From: Algoriphagus halophilus
Lineage (GTDB): Bacteria; Bacteroidota; Bacteroidia; Cytophagales; Cyclobacteriaceae
Direction of reading: 5' to 3'
NCBI RefSeq assembly: GCF_900129785.1
Contig: NZ_FSRC01000001.1
Location: 2,170,001 to 2,234,000 of the forward strand
DNA length: 64,000 bases
Shown here: one piece after another, positions 36,179 to 45,394 of the stretch
How the letters are laid out: the number at the start of each line of letters is the position of its first letter
Numbering within the stretch: position 1 is the stretch's first letter
Translations under genes and position numbers: made by a program
The notes under the pieces: generated by a model
Told to the model about the DNA's origin: nothing
Database searches by the model: none
Seen by the model: the letters and a program-made list of their open reading frames with translations, nothing else

Positions 36179-37003
36179 TTAATTACCCGTAACCAAATTA
36201 ATAATTAATAAGGTAGATGCTAATAGGCCCGCAAATAAAGCCATTGAAGCCGTTAAATTATCAGCTGTACCGATTTGTCTGATTTTCATCGGCTCCATAT
36301 ACAATATATCATTAGGCTGTATGAAATAAAAGGGACTTCCTAACAAGGCACGATCGTTCAAATTTATTTGATGGATTTTAGTCCCCCCATCATATTGTCT
36401 GATGATAAATAATTTATTCTTTTTCCCCAGTAAGGTGGTCTCTCCAGAATTAGCCAATGCATCGAAAATAGTAGCTCTGTTTTTGTAAATCACCTTTACC
36501 CCAACACTATTAAATTCTCCTAAGGTAGTATACCGAATACCCGCAATTCTTAATCTCACATATACTTCTTCTTTAAAGAATTTATTGATTTCAGCCTGAA
36601 CTTTGTTTTTCGCATCCTCTTCGGTCATTCCAGCTATTTTGATCTTTCCCAACTTGGGTACCTCTACTCTCCCCTCCTGATCTATACTATAACCTCTGAA
36701 ATACAAGGGATCGGATCCTTGGCCTCCTCCACCTCCGCCTCCACCAATTCCGGACATACCTCCAGCCGTTGTGTTTTGATAACTAAATGCTTTGGTCAAC
36801 TCTTCGTCAGAGGAAGCAAAATCTATTTCAACAATATCAAATGGTTGCAAAACATATTTGTAATCCACCTCAGCAAAGGGTATAAACTCATTTAATTCAA
36901 TTGGTTCATTTTCAGGCAAATTCTGTAAATAGGTAATTCTTTTATTACTGATACATCCCCAAGAAATCAGAATCAATAATAATATGGGTATACGTTTTCT
37001 CAT
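36179..37003 (-). CDS. Polysaccharide export outer-membrane lipoprotein, Wza-like (copy 2)
   Basis: 274 residues. Lipoprotein signal MRKRIPILLLILISWGC with Cys17. The export domain begins YKYVLQPFDIVEIDF and SIDQEGRVEVPKLGKIKIAG; SLBB-like segments and a C-terminal hydrophobic helix follow. A glycine run (eight consecutive Gly) is inserted near residue 90, absent from copy 1, which has a Met/Asn/Gly loop there. Paralogous to 31823-32638; both start their mature part with CISN. Confidence 0.92.
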   Translation of the reverse strand: MRKRIPILLLILISWGCISNKRITYLQNLPENEPIELNEFIPFAEVDYKYVLQPFDIVEIDFASSDEELTKAFSYQNTTAGGMSGIGGGGGGGGQGSDPLYFRGYSIDQEGRVEVPKLGKIKIAGMTEEDAKNKVQAEINKFFKEEVYVRLRIAGIRYTTLGEFNSVGVKVIYKNRATIFDALANSGETTLLGKKNKLFIIRQYDGGTKIHQINLNDRALLGSPFYFIQPNDILYMEPMKIRQIGTADNLTASMALFAGLLASTLLIINLVTGN

Positions 37004-37132
37004 ATTTTTCTTTAGCAGAAGTATCGTAAATATATGGAAATTGATGTTGGAGAATTAGCTTTTTAAAGAATGAATCAAGAATCAAGACAATTTATAAAAA
37101 ATCAGTTTAATCCAATTTTAAAATGTAAAAAC

Positions 37133-38071
37133 TTAAAATACTTCCAAATCCCCCAATGACCACCTCCAATCCAAATTCTGAAGATCCAGATCTTGCTTCA
37201 CTTTTCTTAAGGTCACATAAGGACCTGCGTTGAAAATAGGTAATGCTCCAAGGTTCAATGCTTTTTGCTCAGGATATTGAAGTCCTGAAAAAGAGGTAAA
37301 TCTTGCTCCCGATAACTTTTGAAAATAAGAAAGCGATTTATTTAAATGGATTTTCTGCTCTTTTTCTAATCCATCCAAAATGAATAGATCGGTTATTCTT
37401 AGCTCTCTTCCCATTTTGCTTTCTTTGATTCGATAAAAAAGCAGAAAGCTTTTATAATCACTGATATAGTAATAGGGGAATAGTGGACAGTCTAAATATC
37501 TCCATTTTAAATAACCTGGTTTCAAGTTGGTTTGATTAGCGCCAGAAAAATTCCCGAGATGCTCAATTTGTTCTACCAGATGAAGAATTTTACTCCAACT
37601 TTCTGGCTGGATAGGATGCTTATTTTTCCCAATACTTAAATGGAAATCTAATTTTAATGGGAGTTTCCCCCATTTCTCCCAGCCCATCTTTAAGTAACCG
37701 GGCATACTGTCTGCATTAGGGGTATTAAAGATTAAATCAAATCCCTCCCGCTTTAATTGATCAATCAACGTAAGGGTAAGCTTGGTAAAAATACCTTTGC
37801 CTTGAAAATCTGGATGGATGGCAGTATCTACCGCTCGGCATGCTTTTACAAGTGTACTGCCAAGCAGAAACTCCCATTGAAGGAATGCCCTTACTCCGAT
37901 GATTTCTCCATCTACTTCGGCTACCAATACTGGTGAGGGGCCAAAAGGATTGTTTTCATGCTTCCATTTCCAAAGTGCTTCTGACTTAGGGATAAGAGAC
38001 TCTCCTAATGAGATTCTCAGCAAAGAAATAATTTTTGGCAAATCTGAATCGGTCCCTTTTCTTAGTAACAT
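37133..38071 (-). CDS. GNAT-fold N-acetyltransferase
   Basis: 312 residues. N-terminal GNAT domain with VLVAEVDGEIIGVRAF, acetyl-CoA loop AIHPDFQGKGIFTKL and NADSMPGYLKMGWEKWG. The C-terminal half has no clear family match and may be a second, degenerate GNAT domain. Such proteins often sit near surface-polysaccharide genes in Bacteroidota and may acetylate an amino sugar or a small molecule. Substrate unknown. It is 129 bp downstream-facing from the Wza-like gene start. Confidence 0.75.
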   Translation of the reverse strand: MLLRKGTDSDLPKIISLLRISLGESLIPKSEALWKWKHENNPFGPSPVLVAEVDGEIIGVRAFLQWEFLLGSTLVKACRAVDTAIHPDFQGKGIFTKLTLTLIDQLKREGFDLIFNTPNADSMPGYLKMGWEKWGKLPLKLDFHLSIGKNKHPIQPESWSKILHLVEQIEHLGNFSGANQTNLKPGYLKWRYLDCPLFPYYYISDYKSFLLFYRIKESKMGRELRITDLFILDGLEKEQKIHLNKSLSYFQKLSGARFTSFSGLQYPEQKALNLGALPIFNAGPYVTLRKVKQDLDLQNLDWRWSLGDLEVF

Positions 38072-38109
38072 GTAGTAAGTATAAGTAAATCATCTTTCAA
38101 AATTCATCT

Positions 38110-39138
38110 TTACCCTCTTTTCACCAAAGGAATGACCTCATTTCCAATCAGCTCAATGGCTTCCATCAACTGCCCATGTGTCAATCCTGCATTATCCATC
38201 TGGAACGTAAATCTTGAAATTCCTCCCAGTGCTTCACTGTGTCTGAGGATCTTTTCAGCCACTTCCTCTGGACTCCCTATCACCAATGCCCCTGTCTTTC
38301 CGGTCTGTGCATAAAAATGATTCCAGGTGACCGGTGGCCAACCTCTTTCTTTCCCAATTCTGGTAAATGTCTCGGCATACCCAGGATAATAATTTTCTAG
38401 TGCCACTTCCTTAGTTTTTGCTACATACCCCAAAGAATGTAAGCCTACTTTCAGATTCTCCTCGGCATGACCTGCTTTGATGCCAGCCTCTCTATATAAA
38501 TCGATCAATGGCCTAAAACGATGGGTTTCTCCCCCAATCACCGCCACCATCAATGGCATCCCCAATTGACCTGCACGGACAAAAGAACCTGGAGTACCAC
38601 CTACCCCTAACCAAATAGGAAGCTTCTTTTGAAGCGGCCTGGGGTAAATGCTTTGATTGTTTAAGGCAGGTCTGAACTGTCCCTGCCAAGTGACAGTCTC
38701 CTGATCCCTGATCTGAAGCAACAGACCTAACTTTTCAGAAAAAAGTTTATCATAATCATTCAGTCTTAATCCAAACAAGGGAAAAGCCTCGGTAAAAGAC
38801 CCTCTGCCAGCCACTATTTCTGCTCGCCCTTTGGATATCAAATCCAGGGTTGCGAACTCTTGAAATACTCGTACAGGATCAGCTGCACTGATCACAGAAA
38901 CAGCGGAAGTCAATTTGATACGTTGGGTTCTTGAGGCTGCAGCAGCCAAAATTATTGCTGTAGCTGAATCCAAAAACTCTTTTCGGTGATGCTCTCCTAT
39001 CCCAAACACATCCAAACCCATCTGGTCTGCATATTCTATTCTTGCTAAAAGTTGTTCCAATGACAATACGCTCTTTTGTCCGTCTATTTGTACATCACCT
39101 GCTTCTGTGGCAGCAAAACTATCTATTCCTATTTCCAT
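38110..39138 (-). CDS. LLM-class flavin-dependent oxidoreductase (luciferase-like)
   Basis: 342 residues, a TIM-barrel luciferase-like monooxygenase. Motifs include GLDVFGIGEHHRKEF, LTSAVSVISAADPVRVFQEFATLD, GRAEIVAGRGSF, PLQKKLPIWLGVGGTPGS and GSPEEVAEKILRH. It should use reduced FMN (or F420 in actinobacterial relatives). Substrate is not predictable. No operon partner beyond the GNAT gene 38 bp downstream. Confidence 0.88.
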   Translation of the reverse strand: MEIGIDSFAATEAGDVQIDGQKSVLSLEQLLARIEYADQMGLDVFGIGEHHRKEFLDSATAIILAAAASRTQRIKLTSAVSVISAADPVRVFQEFATLDLISKGRAEIVAGRGSFTEAFPLFGLRLNDYDKLFSEKLGLLLQIRDQETVTWQGQFRPALNNQSIYPRPLQKKLPIWLGVGGTPGSFVRAGQLGMPLMVAVIGGETHRFRPLIDLYREAGIKAGHAEENLKVGLHSLGYVAKTKEVALENYYPGYAETFTRIGKERGWPPVTWNHFYAQTGKTGALVIGSPEEVAEKILRHSEALGGISRFTFQMDNAGLTHGQLMEAIELIGNEVIPLVKRG

Positions 39139-39264
39139 TTTTTTCCAAATCTATTTGGCATTAAACCAAATTCCTTCGCACTAAATTCCCTTCCTCCACA
39201 CAATAATTGAGTGAATTCCTTAGTTAAAAAATTTTAAGTCAATTTTCTCTTTATCAATTTTCAA

Positions 39265-39272
39265 TAGTTTTG
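39265..39272 (+). promoter_or_regulatory. Candidate -7 element of the DoxX-like gene
   Basis: TAGTTTTG matches TAnnTTTG and lies 23 bp upstream of the ATG at 39296. No TTG is found at the matching -33 distance, so the call is tentative. Confidence 0.3.
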
Positions 39273-39295
39273 ATTTTATTTTTTTCTCAACGCTT

Positions 39296-40522
39296 ATGAA
39301 CAACTCCAATCCAATCAAGCAGTTTGCTTTACTTTCACTGGGAGTCTATATCCTTTCCTATGGGTTTCCTTTTCCGCTGGACAACATCCCTTTTACTCAT
39401 GAGGTCTTTTCAAAATATGTCCTCTCACTCCAGGAAAAGTACATTCTGTTTTTCGGCAAATCTTTCTTGGGTCTTCCTGAGCTGGAAAAAATCCAGAGAA
39501 CGGGAAGTGGGGACACTACCTTTGATTATGTGAAAATCCCAGCCTTGATGACCTTTTCATTTTTAGTGGCCATCGGGCTATTCTCCCTCAAAAAAGTACG
39601 CATCCATGCGGTTGATTTCTACCAATTGATATTGATTTATGCCAGGTATTATGTGGGCTTAACGCTCATTTCCTATGGCATCGCAAAATTTCTAATAGGC
39701 CAATTCCCTGGACCAAGTTTCTATTCCATGGATATTTTGGTAGGAGACATATCCCCCATGGGCTTGGCCTGGAGATTTTTTGGATATTCAGACACCTACA
39801 AAATATTTATGGGCTTATCAGAGTTGATCGCGGGATTTCTATTACTCTTTAGAAGGACAGCCATCTTAGGTGCACTGGTAGCTATTTCGGTTTGTCTCAA
39901 CATTGTATTGGTCAACTTCTCCTTTGATGTACCGGTAAAGTTATTTTCCTCTCATCTATTGTTCTTTTCCATTCTAATTCTTCTCCCTGGAGCGAAAGCA
40001 TTGTTTGACTTTCTGATTCTCCACAAGCCCAGCAAATTAGAGTTGATGTCTCCTCTTTTTACCTCGAAAAAGTGGAAAACAGCATGGGTTATAGTCAATA
40101 TCTATTTGGTAGGAGTAATTCCCTTGTCAAGAATGTATGGGCATTACAGCAGCCAGGAATTTAGAGCCATGGAAAATGAATGGGAAGGTTTGTATACTGG
40201 ATTTGAAAATGAGGCTGCCAGCCCTTGGACCAAAATCATTGTTGAAAAAAACTACCTGGTCTTAAAACCTGAAGAAGGAACCCAAGATTTTTATACCATT
40301 CTGGAAATAAAGGAGGGTGGAATGGTTTTGTTGAAAAACACCGAGGATGAGGATAACCCCCATGAACTATCCATAAAAGCACTGCCCACCCAGCAATACG
40401 AACTGAAAATCCGAATTGGAGAAAAGGAAAACACCCTTGTAGGAAGTAAAAAGTCAGTATCCGATTATCAATTAACGAAGCGAGGCTTTCATTGGATCAA
40501 TGAATACCCTTTCAATCGGTGA
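39296..40522 (+). CDS. DoxX-like integral membrane protein with C-terminal soluble domain
   Basis: 408 residues. Eight or so hydrophobic segments lie in residues 8-290 (YVGLTLISYGIAKFLIGQFPG resembles DoxX), followed by a soluble 120-residue tail rich in Glu and Lys. DoxX-like proteins are poorly characterised; some take part in redox or thiol stress complexes. ATG 39296 is supported by a candidate -7 element. The stop is one base from that of the convergent glycoside hydrolase. Confidence 0.6.
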   Translation: MNNSNPIKQFALLSLGVYILSYGFPFPLDNIPFTHEVFSKYVLSLQEKYILFFGKSFLGLPELEKIQRTGSGDTTFDYVKIPALMTFSFLVAIGLFSLKKVRIHAVDFYQLILIYARYYVGLTLISYGIAKFLIGQFPGPSFYSMDILVGDISPMGLAWRFFGYSDTYKIFMGLSELIAGFLLLFRRTAILGALVAISVCLNIVLVNFSFDVPVKLFSSHLLFFSILILLPGAKALFDFLILHKPSKLELMSPLFTSKKWKTAWVIVNIYLVGVIPLSRMYGHYSSQEFRAMENEWEGLYTGFENEAASPWTKIIVEKNYLVLKPEEGTQDFYTILEIKEGGMVLLKNTEDEDNPHELSIKALPTQQYELKIRIGEKENTLVGSKKSVSDYQLTKRGFHWINEYPFNR

Positions 40523-40523
40523 T

Positions 40524-42260
40524 TTATTGAACTTTCAGCGTTTCCACTTTTTCACTTACCCCGTTTTCATTAATGGCTTCAATGGTGAAATAGTAATCTT
40601 TCATCCGGTCCATGGTCTTGAGCCAATATTCATTGTTGCCAAGAACCATGATGCTGGTATAGAGTTTATCGGGAGCAGTGCCGTAATGGATGTTGTAGGC
40701 ATAGGCATCATCTACCGGTTGCCATTTGATAAATGCACTTCGTTTGTCTTTCTCGGTTCTCAATACCACAAATCCATTGACTTTTTCAGGGGCCTTACCG
40801 GCTCCTTTTCCAAATACCCTCAAACCACTCAATGCAAACTTCCCGGTGGGCATGTGGACATTTTCCAATCGGATGAACCGCGCCTTCACAGGATTTTTGA
40901 GTTCAATATACTCATGTGGAACATCTGTTTGGTTTTTGCTTTTGTCTTTCAAAACCTTCCAGTTTTTACCGTCCTCTGAATACTTCAATACATATTGGTG
41001 ATACTGATCATTGTATTTCCCCAATCGGTTGGCTGCCACATCCTGGTCTGCATAATTAATCTGTACCGCATGCACGGTACTCACATCCCCTAAATCTGAT
41101 TGGATCCACTCTCCTGCATCCCCCGTCTTGGCAGACCAATAGGTTTTCAGATCCTCATCGTTGGCTTTGTTCGCAGTATAACTCCCCAAGGTAGAAGAGA
41201 CTTGCATGGGTTTATCATAATTCAGGAGCATCCAACCCGTAAATGCTCCCGGCTTATCCGTAGCAGGCAAATAGTGGGGGTAATCGCCAAAGGCGGTATT
41301 GGCCCACATCACATCATCTTGATCAAATCCCGCAGGCCAAATCCCCAATCTTCTTTCAAAGGTATTTTTGACCGAAATCATGATGGTACTGACATGCCAA
41401 TAATTCCCTTGATTATCCAGAAAGGTTGCTCCATGCCCGGCTCCCCGGGCAAAGCCTCCCAGCTTCATACTTAGGGGATCGGATTGGGGTGCAAAAGGTC
41501 CCAAAGGGGAATCTCCCACTACCACTCCATCGGAATAGCCACTGAATTCTGTTCCAGGAGCCCCATATTGCAAGTAATACTTGCCATTGTGCTTGGTCAT
41601 ATGTGCTCCTTCCATAAATGGGTCCAGAAAGGTATTGTCCATATGTTCTCCAAATCTTTGCCAGCCGTATCTCCAAGGCTCCAGCAGATACATTTCTTTT
41701 CTAGTGCCAATCGGATCCAGCGTATTGGTATTCAGTTCGATCCCATACAGGGGGTATCGATTGGAGCTTCCGTTGTACATATACAATCTACCGTCGTCAT
41801 CTGTGAAAAAATCAGGGTCCCAGCCTCCTATTTCAAATTTCTCCACCAATGGTTTCCATTCATTCGCCAGAGGATCTGTACTCATCCAAATGGTAAAATC
41901 CTGTTCGTACGTAGAGCCCATCACCAGGACGGTATCGCCTTTTATGCCTACTGCAGGTGCACAAAGTTCATCGTAGACTTGATTCCATGGATTCAGAAAA
42001 AACCTGGAATGAAAGGTCCAGCGATACATATCCGGACTGGTCCAATATCCCCATTGGTTGGTACTGAAAAGGATGTAATCCCCTTTGTAATTGACGATGA
42101 CCGGATCTGCCGTGGCCCTGTGACGGCCCCACTCGGTAAAATTCGGGATGGGCGTATACCCATAGTCCAGGTTGATGGGATTGCAATAGGTTAACTGCTG
42201 GGAAAACACAGGAGAAATACCTTTTATAAACAAGGCGAGCAATAGAAGAAAACGGTTCAT
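40524..42260 (-). CDS. Secreted GH43-like glycoside hydrolase with discoidin and FN3-like domains
   Basis: 578 residues with an N-terminal signal peptide (MNRFLLLLALFIKGISPVFS, then Q). Residues about 22-335 form a five-bladed propeller: ATADPVIVNYKGDYILFST (catalytic base Asp region), GGWDPDFFTDDDGRLYMYNG, FMEGAHMTKHNGKYYLQYG (catalytic acid Glu) and GHGATFLDNQGNYWHVST. Residues about 345-480 form an F5/8C discoidin fold (KTYWSAKTGDAGEWIQSDLG) and the rest is FN3-like. It probably acts on xylan, arabinan or a marine polysaccharide outside the cytoplasm. Confidence 0.82.
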   Translation of the reverse strand: MNRFLLLLALFIKGISPVFSQQLTYCNPINLDYGYTPIPNFTEWGRHRATADPVIVNYKGDYILFSTNQWGYWTSPDMYRWTFHSRFFLNPWNQVYDELCAPAVGIKGDTVLVMGSTYEQDFTIWMSTDPLANEWKPLVEKFEIGGWDPDFFTDDDGRLYMYNGSSNRYPLYGIELNTNTLDPIGTRKEMYLLEPWRYGWQRFGEHMDNTFLDPFMEGAHMTKHNGKYYLQYGAPGTEFSGYSDGVVVGDSPLGPFAPQSDPLSMKLGGFARGAGHGATFLDNQGNYWHVSTIMISVKNTFERRLGIWPAGFDQDDVMWANTAFGDYPHYLPATDKPGAFTGWMLLNYDKPMQVSSTLGSYTANKANDEDLKTYWSAKTGDAGEWIQSDLGDVSTVHAVQINYADQDVAANRLGKYNDQYHQYVLKYSEDGKNWKVLKDKSKNQTDVPHEYIELKNPVKARFIRLENVHMPTGKFALSGLRVFGKGAGKAPEKVNGFVVLRTEKDKRSAFIKWQPVDDAYAYNIHYGTAPDKLYTSIMVLGNNEYWLKTMDRMKDYYFTIEAINENGVSEKVETLKVQ

Positions 42261-42287
42261 TTGGGCTGAATTAATCTTCTACAAGAT

Positions 42288-42323
42288 AAAAAAAAGAAAA
42301 ATCCCCTAGGTAGTGCAGGGGAT
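42288..42323 (-). terminator. Rho-independent terminator of msrB
   Basis: ATCCCCT (42301-42307) and AGGGGAT (42317-42323) form a perfect stem. On the minus strand the hairpin is followed by TTTTCTTTTTTTT. It starts 11 bp past the msrB stop. Confidence 0.85.
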
Positions 42324-42333
42324 TTGGATTGGT

Positions 42334-42777
42334 TTATAATTTCCGGAGTGAAACTGCATTGATGCAATATCGAAGTCCACTGGGCTTCGGCCCATCTGGA
42401 AAGACATGTCCCAAATGAGCATCACAAACATTGCAGGTCACTTCCACCCGGATCATTCCAAAACTTACATCCTTGGTGTAGGCCACATGGGACAAGTCAA
42501 TAGGTTGTGTAAAAGATGGCCATCCTGTGCCACTTTCAAACTTTACGGTAGCATCAAAAAGCTCCGTACCACAACATACACAGGCATATTTACCGGGTTC
42601 AAATAAACTGCAAAGTTCAGAACTATGTGCCCTTTCAGTTCCTTTTTGTCTGGCAACTCTGAATTCTTCAGGGCTTAACAATTCCCTCCATTCCGCATCC
42701 GTTTTCTCCACTCTCCTTGGAGGCTTGGGATTGCCCTGATTCGTAAACTTGATTACATCATTCCAATTAATCATCAT
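42334..42777 (-). CDS. msrB: Peptide-methionine (R)-S-oxide reductase MsrB
   Basis: 147 residues. Zinc Cys pairs CVCC and CNVC, GTGWPSFTQP, CDAHLGHVFPDGPKPSGLRYCINAVSL with the catalytic Cys in RYCIN are all present. It reduces the R-epimer of methionine sulfoxide in proteins. No signal peptide, so cytoplasmic. The start may be either of two adjacent ATGs (42777 or 42774). Followed by a strong terminator. Confidence 0.96.
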   Translation of the reverse strand: MMINWNDVIKFTNQGNPKPPRRVEKTDAEWRELLSPEEFRVARQKGTERAHSSELCSLFEPGKYACVCCGTELFDATVKFESGTGWPSFTQPIDLSHVAYTKDVSFGMIRVEVTCNVCDAHLGHVFPDGPKPSGLRYCINAVSLRKL

Positions 42778-42840
42778 TCGTATTCTTCTTATTTTTTTGT
42801 TGAAACGGAAACAGGTCTAAGTAACAGCAGATTCTTTTAA

Positions 42841-43812
42841 TTAATTCTGAATGGCATCAAATTGTTTTTGAATATGTTCCAAACCAGGTTCCTTTCTCAT
42901 CCAAACCATTGCCTCGTCCTGGTCTTCCATCCATCTATAAAACCAGGACACTCCCCACTTTTTATCGTAATAATTGGTCTGATGGTATGCAGGATCAGCC
43001 AATGCTTCCTCTACCCCAACAAATTCATAGCCTTGATCTCCGAGTTCTTTGATGATCGCCGGCAAATAGGCTTCATTGATGGAATTATCATGGCAAAGGT
43101 AGATCTGAGGAATCAACCTCCCGTATTCTTCCATCGAAAGCACTTCAAAGAATTCAAATAAGGCCAGGGTCTGGGACACATATTCCTCCCCAATTGCGAC
43201 CGCCTTCGAGCGATCTCCTTGTTCAAGGAAATGCTCAAACACGGCATTATACATCCAGTCCGCACTTTCAACTGTAAAAGGCATGATTTCATACCCCAAG
43301 GTATCCAATCGTGCTTTAAAGGCATTTTGCTGCAGGGAATCCTTCCCTAAGTCATTGAAAGGAAACCGAAAGTATTTCAGGTCCTTTCCATAATACCTGG
43401 CAAGTTCCCTGGAAATGGCCTCCCCTTTCACCACTTCCTGTTCCAAGTCCTCCACGGAAAATCCGGAAGACCTTTTATGGTTGAAAGAATGATTTCCTAA
43501 GGTGGTATATGGTCTTTCTGTCCATTCCATTAGAAGGGAATAGTTTTTTGAAATGGAATCGGTTTTATAGAGTAAGCCCTCAATCACAAAAATTGAAATG
43601 GGAATTTGGATTTCATCCAACTTGGAAAGAAGTCCCAATTGGAAGTCATCCTTTTCATACTTTTTGGTATTTGGAATATCATCAATGCTGATGGCTACTT
43701 TCTTTTGAGCTGAAACCGAGAAGGTAAAGATCAAGCAAAGCAAAAAAGTAAAACTGTTTTTCCAGGTAAAGAACATTCGAAGGACACTGAACATGATACT
43801 CAAAATTGACAT
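42841..43812 (-). CDS. Secreted polysaccharide deacetylase (NodB homology) family protein
   Basis: 323 residues. A signal peptide runs to SVSAQ; ATG 43776 (MFFTWKNSFTFLLCLIF) would give a better-shaped signal than the outermost start. KVAISIDDIPN carries the metal Asp pair and LGNHSFNHKR the His pair of the NodB fold; FRFPFNDLG follows. Members deacetylate chitin, peptidoglycan or xylan-like polymers, or act as related esterases. It lies 63 bp before msrB on the same strand. Substrate not known. Confidence 0.8.
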   Translation of the reverse strand: MSILSIMFSVLRMFFTWKNSFTFLLCLIFTFSVSAQKKVAISIDDIPNTKKYEKDDFQLGLLSKLDEIQIPISIFVIEGLLYKTDSISKNYSLLMEWTERPYTTLGNHSFNHKRSSGFSVEDLEQEVVKGEAISRELARYYGKDLKYFRFPFNDLGKDSLQQNAFKARLDTLGYEIMPFTVESADWMYNAVFEHFLEQGDRSKAVAIGEEYVSQTLALFEFFEVLSMEEYGRLIPQIYLCHDNSINEAYLPAIIKELGDQGYEFVGVEEALADPAYHQTNYYDKKWGVSWFYRWMEDQDEAMVWMRKEPGLEHIQKQFDAIQN

Positions 43813-43904
43813 TTAACATGAAGTTTATGTAAAGAAACCAAAAACAGGACCCCTTTTTCTATTTGAAAACTTATTTTTAAGGAAATAAAAACTGATTACC
43901 GTTC

Positions 43905-44687
43905 ATGAAGTTGTCCCTCACACTTTTCCTGTTAGCAATGCTCGTTCAAATTCCTTCTGGTTTTGCTCAAAAATCCTTCCATCAAAACAAAGTAATTGCC
44001 CACCGGGGCGCTTGGAAGTCAAAAGGACACCCACAAAATAGTCTTGCATCCTTGAATGAAGCGGTGGCCTTGGGTTGTGAGGGGTCGGAATTTGATGTTT
44101 GGATGACAGCGGATGGAATACTCGTGGTCAACCATGATACAGACTTCATGGGAATGCCGATAGAAACCAGCACCTATGATCAACTGTTGTCCAAAACACA
44201 TGAAAATGGTGAAAAACTGGCGACGGTCGAGGAATACCTTGCCGAAGGGAAAAAGCAAAAAGGCACCAAACTGATTTTTGAAATCAAACCATCCAAAATT
44301 AGTGTGGAAAGATCGGAGGAAGTAGCGATCAAATCTGTGAAAGCCGTGAAAAAAATGAAAGCCAGTAAATGGGTGGATTACATCACTTTTAGCTACGAAG
44401 GGGGACTGAAAGCCATTGAAACAGATCCTAAGGCAAACGTTGCCTATTTAAGCGGGGATAAAACTCCAAAAGAACTCAAAGAGGCCGGTTTTTTTGGTTT
44501 TGATTACAATATTGGGGTGTTAAAGAAAAACCCTCATTGGATTCAAGAAGCACAGGAACTGGGGCTCACCGTCAATTCCTGGACGGTCAATAAAGAGGAA
44601 GATATGAAATGGCTCTTGGAACAAGGGGCAGACTTTATAACTACTGACGAACCTGAATTACTGCTGGAACTGATCCAATCCAAATGA
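43905..44687 (+). CDS. Secreted glycerophosphodiester phosphodiesterase
   Basis: 260 residues with signal peptide ending GFAQ. GDPD catalytic motif: IAHRGAWKS, GCEGSEFDVWMTADGILVVNHD, with the HR and E-x-D metal residues and the general acid His. LIFEIKPSKIS and SWTVNKEEDMKWLLEQGADFITTDEP complete the TIM barrel. It hydrolyses glycerophosphodiesters to glycerol-3-phosphate in the periplasm. Start ATG 43905; divergent from the deacetylase gene. Confidence 0.93.
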   Translation: MKLSLTLFLLAMLVQIPSGFAQKSFHQNKVIAHRGAWKSKGHPQNSLASLNEAVALGCEGSEFDVWMTADGILVVNHDTDFMGMPIETSTYDQLLSKTHENGEKLATVEEYLAEGKKQKGTKLIFEIKPSKISVERSEEVAIKSVKAVKKMKASKWVDYITFSYEGGLKAIETDPKANVAYLSGDKTPKELKEAGFFGFDYNIGVLKKNPHWIQEAQELGLTVNSWTVNKEEDMKWLLEQGADFITTDEPELLLELIQSK

Positions 44688-44931
44688 TATCCTTTTTTGG
44701 GTTGAGCAATCCTATCTATGCTATTTTTTTTAGGTTTGCACCACTTATTTTTTGATGCGTTGGTTCGGTCTATATCTTTTATCCCCCCTCAGACCGCATT
44801 AAACAAGGGTTTTCAATTTTTTCTAATCCATTCGTCTACAGATAGCTGCAATTCATCGATAGATAATTCAGTGTGACCGAATAGTTCAGTTTCATGGTTT
44901 TCAAAATGATGAAATTTGAAGAAAAAAGGAT

Positions 44932-45324
44932 GTGAAAGTCTTGTTACTGGAAGATGTTTTATTGGAACAACTCAGATTTCAAAGGACCATAGAAATTCTG
45001 GATCTCAAGATTGACCTGACTATTGCTAATAATGGCAAGGAAGGAATCCTCCTTTTGAAAAATGAAAAAACCATACCTGACCTGATTTTGATCGATCTCA
45101 ATATGCCTGGTCAAAATGGAATTGAATTTCTGAAAGAACTTAAAACCTTACCCAATCTAAAAAATATAAGAACCATTGCTTTTACCACATCCAATGATCC
45201 CCAAGACATTGACATGTGTTATGAAAATGGAGTCTCGAGTTTTATTCACAAACCTATGAACCCCAGCCTCTATAAAGAAACAGTAAAGTTGCTAATCACC
45301 TATTGGAAGATGAACATCCAATAA
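44932..45324 (+). CDS. Single-domain response regulator (CheY-like receiver)
   Basis: 130 residues, receiver only. Acidic pocket Glu7/Asp8, phospho-acceptor Asp55 (LILIDLNMPGQNG), Thr85/86 and Lys107 (FIHKP) are all present, so it should be phosphorylatable. No output domain. It starts at GTG 44932 and heads a plus-strand group with a degenerate ATPase-like protein, an Hpt and a LytTR regulator. Likely a phosphate shuttle or protein-binding switch. Confidence 0.88.
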   Translation: MKVLLLEDVLLEQLRFQRTIEILDLKIDLTIANNGKEGILLLKNEKTIPDLILIDLNMPGQNGIEFLKELKTLPNLKNIRTIAFTTSNDPQDIDMCYENGVSSFIHKPMNPSLYKETVKLLITYWKMNIQ

Positions 45325-45394
45325 AAACAAAAAAGGAGAGTAAGTTGTTTGTCACCCAAGCCTTGCCCCCCACTACAAAAAACCAGGATCAATC

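Noticed and set aside
36700..36760. Possible frameshift or sequencing error in the glycine run of the second Wza-like protein
   Set aside because: The frame continues normally on both sides with conserved export-domain motifs; the run is most simply a low-complexity loop.
40500..42194. Several long open frames on the plus strand opposite the GH43-like gene (up to 236 codons)
   Set aside because: They lie wholly antisense to a clear glycoside hydrolase with signal peptide and catalytic motifs and show no recognisable protein family.
39296..44687. A polysaccharide utilisation locus around the GH43-like gene
   Set aside because: No SusC/SusD pair, no sugar transporter and no hybrid two-component or anti-sigma pair is adjacent. 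The genes face different directions.
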